NCBI GenBank assembly: GCA_947588205.1
Contig: CANPYG010000023.1
Coordinates: 1-34,966 of the forward strand
DNA: 34,966 nucleotides
Origin: an uncultured Acetatifactor sp.
GTDB lineage: Bacteria; Bacillota; Clostridia; Lachnospirales; Lachnospiraceae
Direction: 5' to 3'
This document shows, one piece after another, positions 33,470-34,966 of the stretch. The notes beneath the pieces are model-generated. The model saw nothing but the letters and a program-made list of their open reading frames with translations, had not been told where the DNA came from and searched no databases. Both the position numbers and the translations under genes were made by a program. The first letter of the stretch is position 1. Every line of letters begins with the position of its first letter.

Positions 33470-33498
33470 AGTATACAGGAAACGTTCAAAATTTGCAA
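33470..33498 (-). promoter_or_regulatory. Sigma-A promoter for the AraC-family regulator
   Basis: On the minus strand, TTGCAA (33493-33498) and TATACT (33470-33475) are separated by 17 bases. This gives a leader of about 80 bases before the start codon. Confidence 0.65.
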
Positions 33499-33624
33499 GC
33501 TTTTCACCGTTATTTGAAAAGACATGGAGAAAATTTTCTATTATAATACAAAATAAGGGATTGATATAATGCGAATGGCGCGGAGAAGCTGTAACCATTT
33601 TTATCAATTACCACAAAGAAATAG

Positions 33625-33653
33625 TGGAAATACCTGTAAAAATATGTTAATAT
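33625..33653 (+). promoter_or_regulatory. Possible kduI promoter
   Basis: TGGAAA (33625-33630) and TAATAT (33648-33653) have a 17-base spacer, about 78 bases before the GTG start. An extended -10 (TGATATAAT at 33562-33570) is an alternative. The weak -35 boxes would suit activation by the divergent AraC protein. Confidence 0.35.
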
Positions 33654-33731
33654 AACCATATCGGACGAAATACAGTGTATTTTCATGAAACGTATGCCGT
33701 GAAAGCGGACATGCAGAAAGAGAGGCGCAAG

Positions 33732-34592
33732 GTGGAATTAAGAACAGCAGTATCACCAAAGGATGTGAAGTATTATACCACGCAGCGCCTGCGCGAGGAG
33801 TTCCTGATCCAGAATCTCTTTGTGCCGGGCGAGATCAAGCTGGTATATAGTCACATCGACAGAATTATCACCGGTGCGGCAGTGCCGGTAGAGCCCATCG
33901 TCCTGACAGCCGGAGACGAGCTCCGCGCAGAGTATTTCTGCCAGAGAAGAGAGCTGGGTGTCATTAATATCGGCGGCGCGGGCACCATCACAGTGGACGG
34001 ACGTTCCTACAGGGTTGGCTTCAAGGAAGCGATGTACATCGGAATGGGTTCAAAGGACATCACCTTTGCCAGCGATGATCCTGAACATCCCGCAAAGTAT
34101 TATCTGAATTCCGCCCCGGCCCACAGAACCTGTCCCACGGTTCTCATCAAACCGGAAGGAACGCCGGAGGACGGCGTTGTTATCGTAAAGGATGAGAATA
34201 AGGTAGAGCTCGGTTCTTTAGAGGACGCCAATCACAGAGTCATCTGCAAGTATATTCTTCCCGGCCAGGTGGAGAGCTGCCAGCTTGAGATGGGCATGAC
34301 AAAGCTCGCCCCGGGAAGCGTATGGAACACGATGCCCTGCCACACCCATGACAGACGTATGGAGGTTTATCTCTATTTTGAGATGCCGGAGGATGCTTTT
34401 GTCATGCATTATATGGGCGAGCCCGATGAGACGCGCCATATCGTAATGAGGAACGAGGAGGCGGTGATCTCCCCCAGCTGGTCCATCCATTCAGGCTGCG
34501 GTTCCCAGGCCTACACCTTTATCTGGGGTATGGTCGGTGAGAATCAGGATTTTGACGATATGGATAATGTAGCGATGAAGGATCTGAAGTGA
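33732..34592 (+). CDS. kduI: 5-keto-4-deoxyuronate isomerase
   Basis: This 286-residue cupin enzyme converts 4-deoxy-L-threo-5-hexosulose uronate to 3-deoxy-D-glycero-2,5-hexodiulosonate in breakdown of pectin or glycosaminoglycan unsaturated uronates. Predicted zinc ligands are His204, His206, Glu211 (CHTHDRRMEVY) and His253 (SIHSGCG), each eight positions later than in E. coli KduI. The N-terminal pattern TAVSPKDVKYYTTQRLREEF is typical. The GTG at 33732 has AAAGAGAGG seven bases upstream and gives the best family length; ATGs at 33675 and 33711 are in frame but lack a ribosome binding site. The SDR gene that follows probably does the next step. Confidence 0.92.
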   Translation: MELRTAVSPKDVKYYTTQRLREEFLIQNLFVPGEIKLVYSHIDRIITGAAVPVEPIVLTAGDELRAEYFCQRRELGVINIGGAGTITVDGRSYRVGFKEAMYIGMGSKDITFASDDPEHPAKYYLNSAPAHRTCPTVLIKPEGTPEDGVVIVKDENKVELGSLEDANHRVICKYILPGQVESCQLEMGMTKLAPGSVWNTMPCHTHDRRMEVYLYFEMPEDAFVMHYMGEPDETRHIVMRNEEAVISPSWSIHSGCGSQAYTFIWGMVGENQDFDDMDNVAMKDLK

Positions 34593-34652
34593 GCGAAAAT
34601 TTTAAATAAAGATTCAAATAAAGAATAAAATAAAGAAAAGGAGAAGTTTATT

Positions 34653-34966
34653 ATGGGAAATTTTATTGAGAAGTTTTCACTGGAAGGCAAAGTCGCCCTG
34701 GTAACAGGAGCTTCCTATGGCATCGGTTTCGCCATTGCAACCGCTTATGCGGAAGCGGGCGCCACCATCGTTTTCAATGATATCAAGCAGGAGCTGGTGG
34801 ACAAGGGTCTCGCTTCTTATGCTGAAAAAGGGATTAAAGCCCATGGCTATGTATGCGATGTGACCAATGAGGAAGCCGTGGCAGCCATGGTAGCCCAGAT
34901 CACTGAGGAAGTAGGGCCTATCGATATCCTGGTAAACAACGCCGGCATCATCAAGCGTATCCCTAT
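34653..34966 (+). CDS. KduD / gluconate 5-dehydrogenase-like SDR, 5' part
   Basis: The gene is cut by the window end after 104 codons. The visible part has the NAD(P)-binding TGASYGIG motif near residue 19, a CDVTN acidic turn, and NNAGIIKRIP, as in short-chain dehydrogenases of the KduD/gluconate 5-dehydrogenase group. AAAGGAGAAG lies about seven bases before the ATG. Being 60 bases behind kduI, it most likely reduces the KduI product to 2-keto-3-deoxygluconate, but the catalytic Tyr-Lys region is outside the window. Confidence 0.85.
   Translation, partial: MGNFIEKFSLEGKVALVTGASYGIGFAIATAYAEAGATIVFNDIKQELVDKGLASYAEKGIKAHGYVCDVTNEEAVAAMVAQITEEVGPIDILVNNAGIIKRIP

Larger units (their letters stand above)
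33383..33731. other. Divergent regulatory region between the AraC gene and kduI
   Basis: These 349 bases hold no credible gene. They contain the AraC-gene promoter (33470-33498), A/T-rich stretches with several TATAAT-like boxes (33542, 33565 with an extended TG, and TAATAT at 33648 with TGGAAA 17 bases upstream), and a GGGGC/GCCCC hairpin just before the AraC start. The AraC protein probably binds here, but no operator was identified. Confidence 0.6.

Noticed and set aside
32495..33517. 340-codon plus-strand frame opposite the AraC gene
   Set aside because: The minus-strand frame has clear cupin and helix-turn-helix motifs; this is its antisense shadow.

Overview
The window looks like part of the chromosome of a gut Lachnospiraceae-type Firmicute (Clostridia, Blautia/Ruminococcus-like). 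This rests on gene content and style: consensus sigma-A promoters, AGGAGG-type ribosome binding sites, LTA-synthase and YfhO-family envelope genes, a clostridial IscR/CymR-like regulator beside cysK, and acidic 'DEDVPLG' linkers typical of clostridial surface proteins. Genus cannot be fixed from the sequence alone.

Bases 1-19527 form one co-directional accessory Sec (SecA2/SecY2) and glycosylation locus for a serine-rich repeat adhesin. The order is: the 3' part of the adhesin gene (its 5' end lies outside the window), a strong hairpin, secY2, asp1, asp2, asp3, secA2, gtfA, gtfB, a 56-residue two-helix membrane protein in the asp4/asp5 position, then four further glycosyltransferase genes. 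Three of these are tandem paralogues of about 715-720 residues, each joining a Gtf3/Nss-like glucosyltransferase domain, a beta-sandwich (Fn3-like) linker and a GT2 domain. The fourth is a GT8 enzyme. In streptococci GtfA/GtfB add the first GlcNAc to Ser/Thr of the adhesin, Gtf3-type and other enzymes extend it, Asp2 acetylates the sugar, and Asp1-3/SecA2/SecY2 export the glycoprotein. Here the extension enzymes appear fused and triplicated, which is the most unusual feature of the window.

Bases 19.6-25.1 kb are housekeeping: a cardiolipin synthase with its own promoter, a DUF308 membrane protein, an IscR/CymR-like Rrf2 regulator divergent from cysK (two near-consensus promoters and a candidate operator between them), a DegV fatty-acid-binding protein and a class I glutamine amidotransferase-like C26 hydrolase.

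Bases 25.2-31.0 kb hold envelope genes: an LTA synthase-like phosphotransferase, a YfhO-family GT-C membrane protein and a YitT-family membrane protein, closed by a bidirectional terminator. This part and its left flank are dotted with short tandem duplications (9, 15, 18, 21 and 33 nt units). One lies in a 224-nt out-of-frame overlap between yfhO and yitT.

Bases 31.0-35.0 kb are carbohydrate catabolism: a GH27 alpha-galactosidase and an AraC regulator on the minus strand, divergent from kduI and a KduD/gluconate 5-dehydrogenase-like SDR gene cut by the window end, which suggests uronate use.
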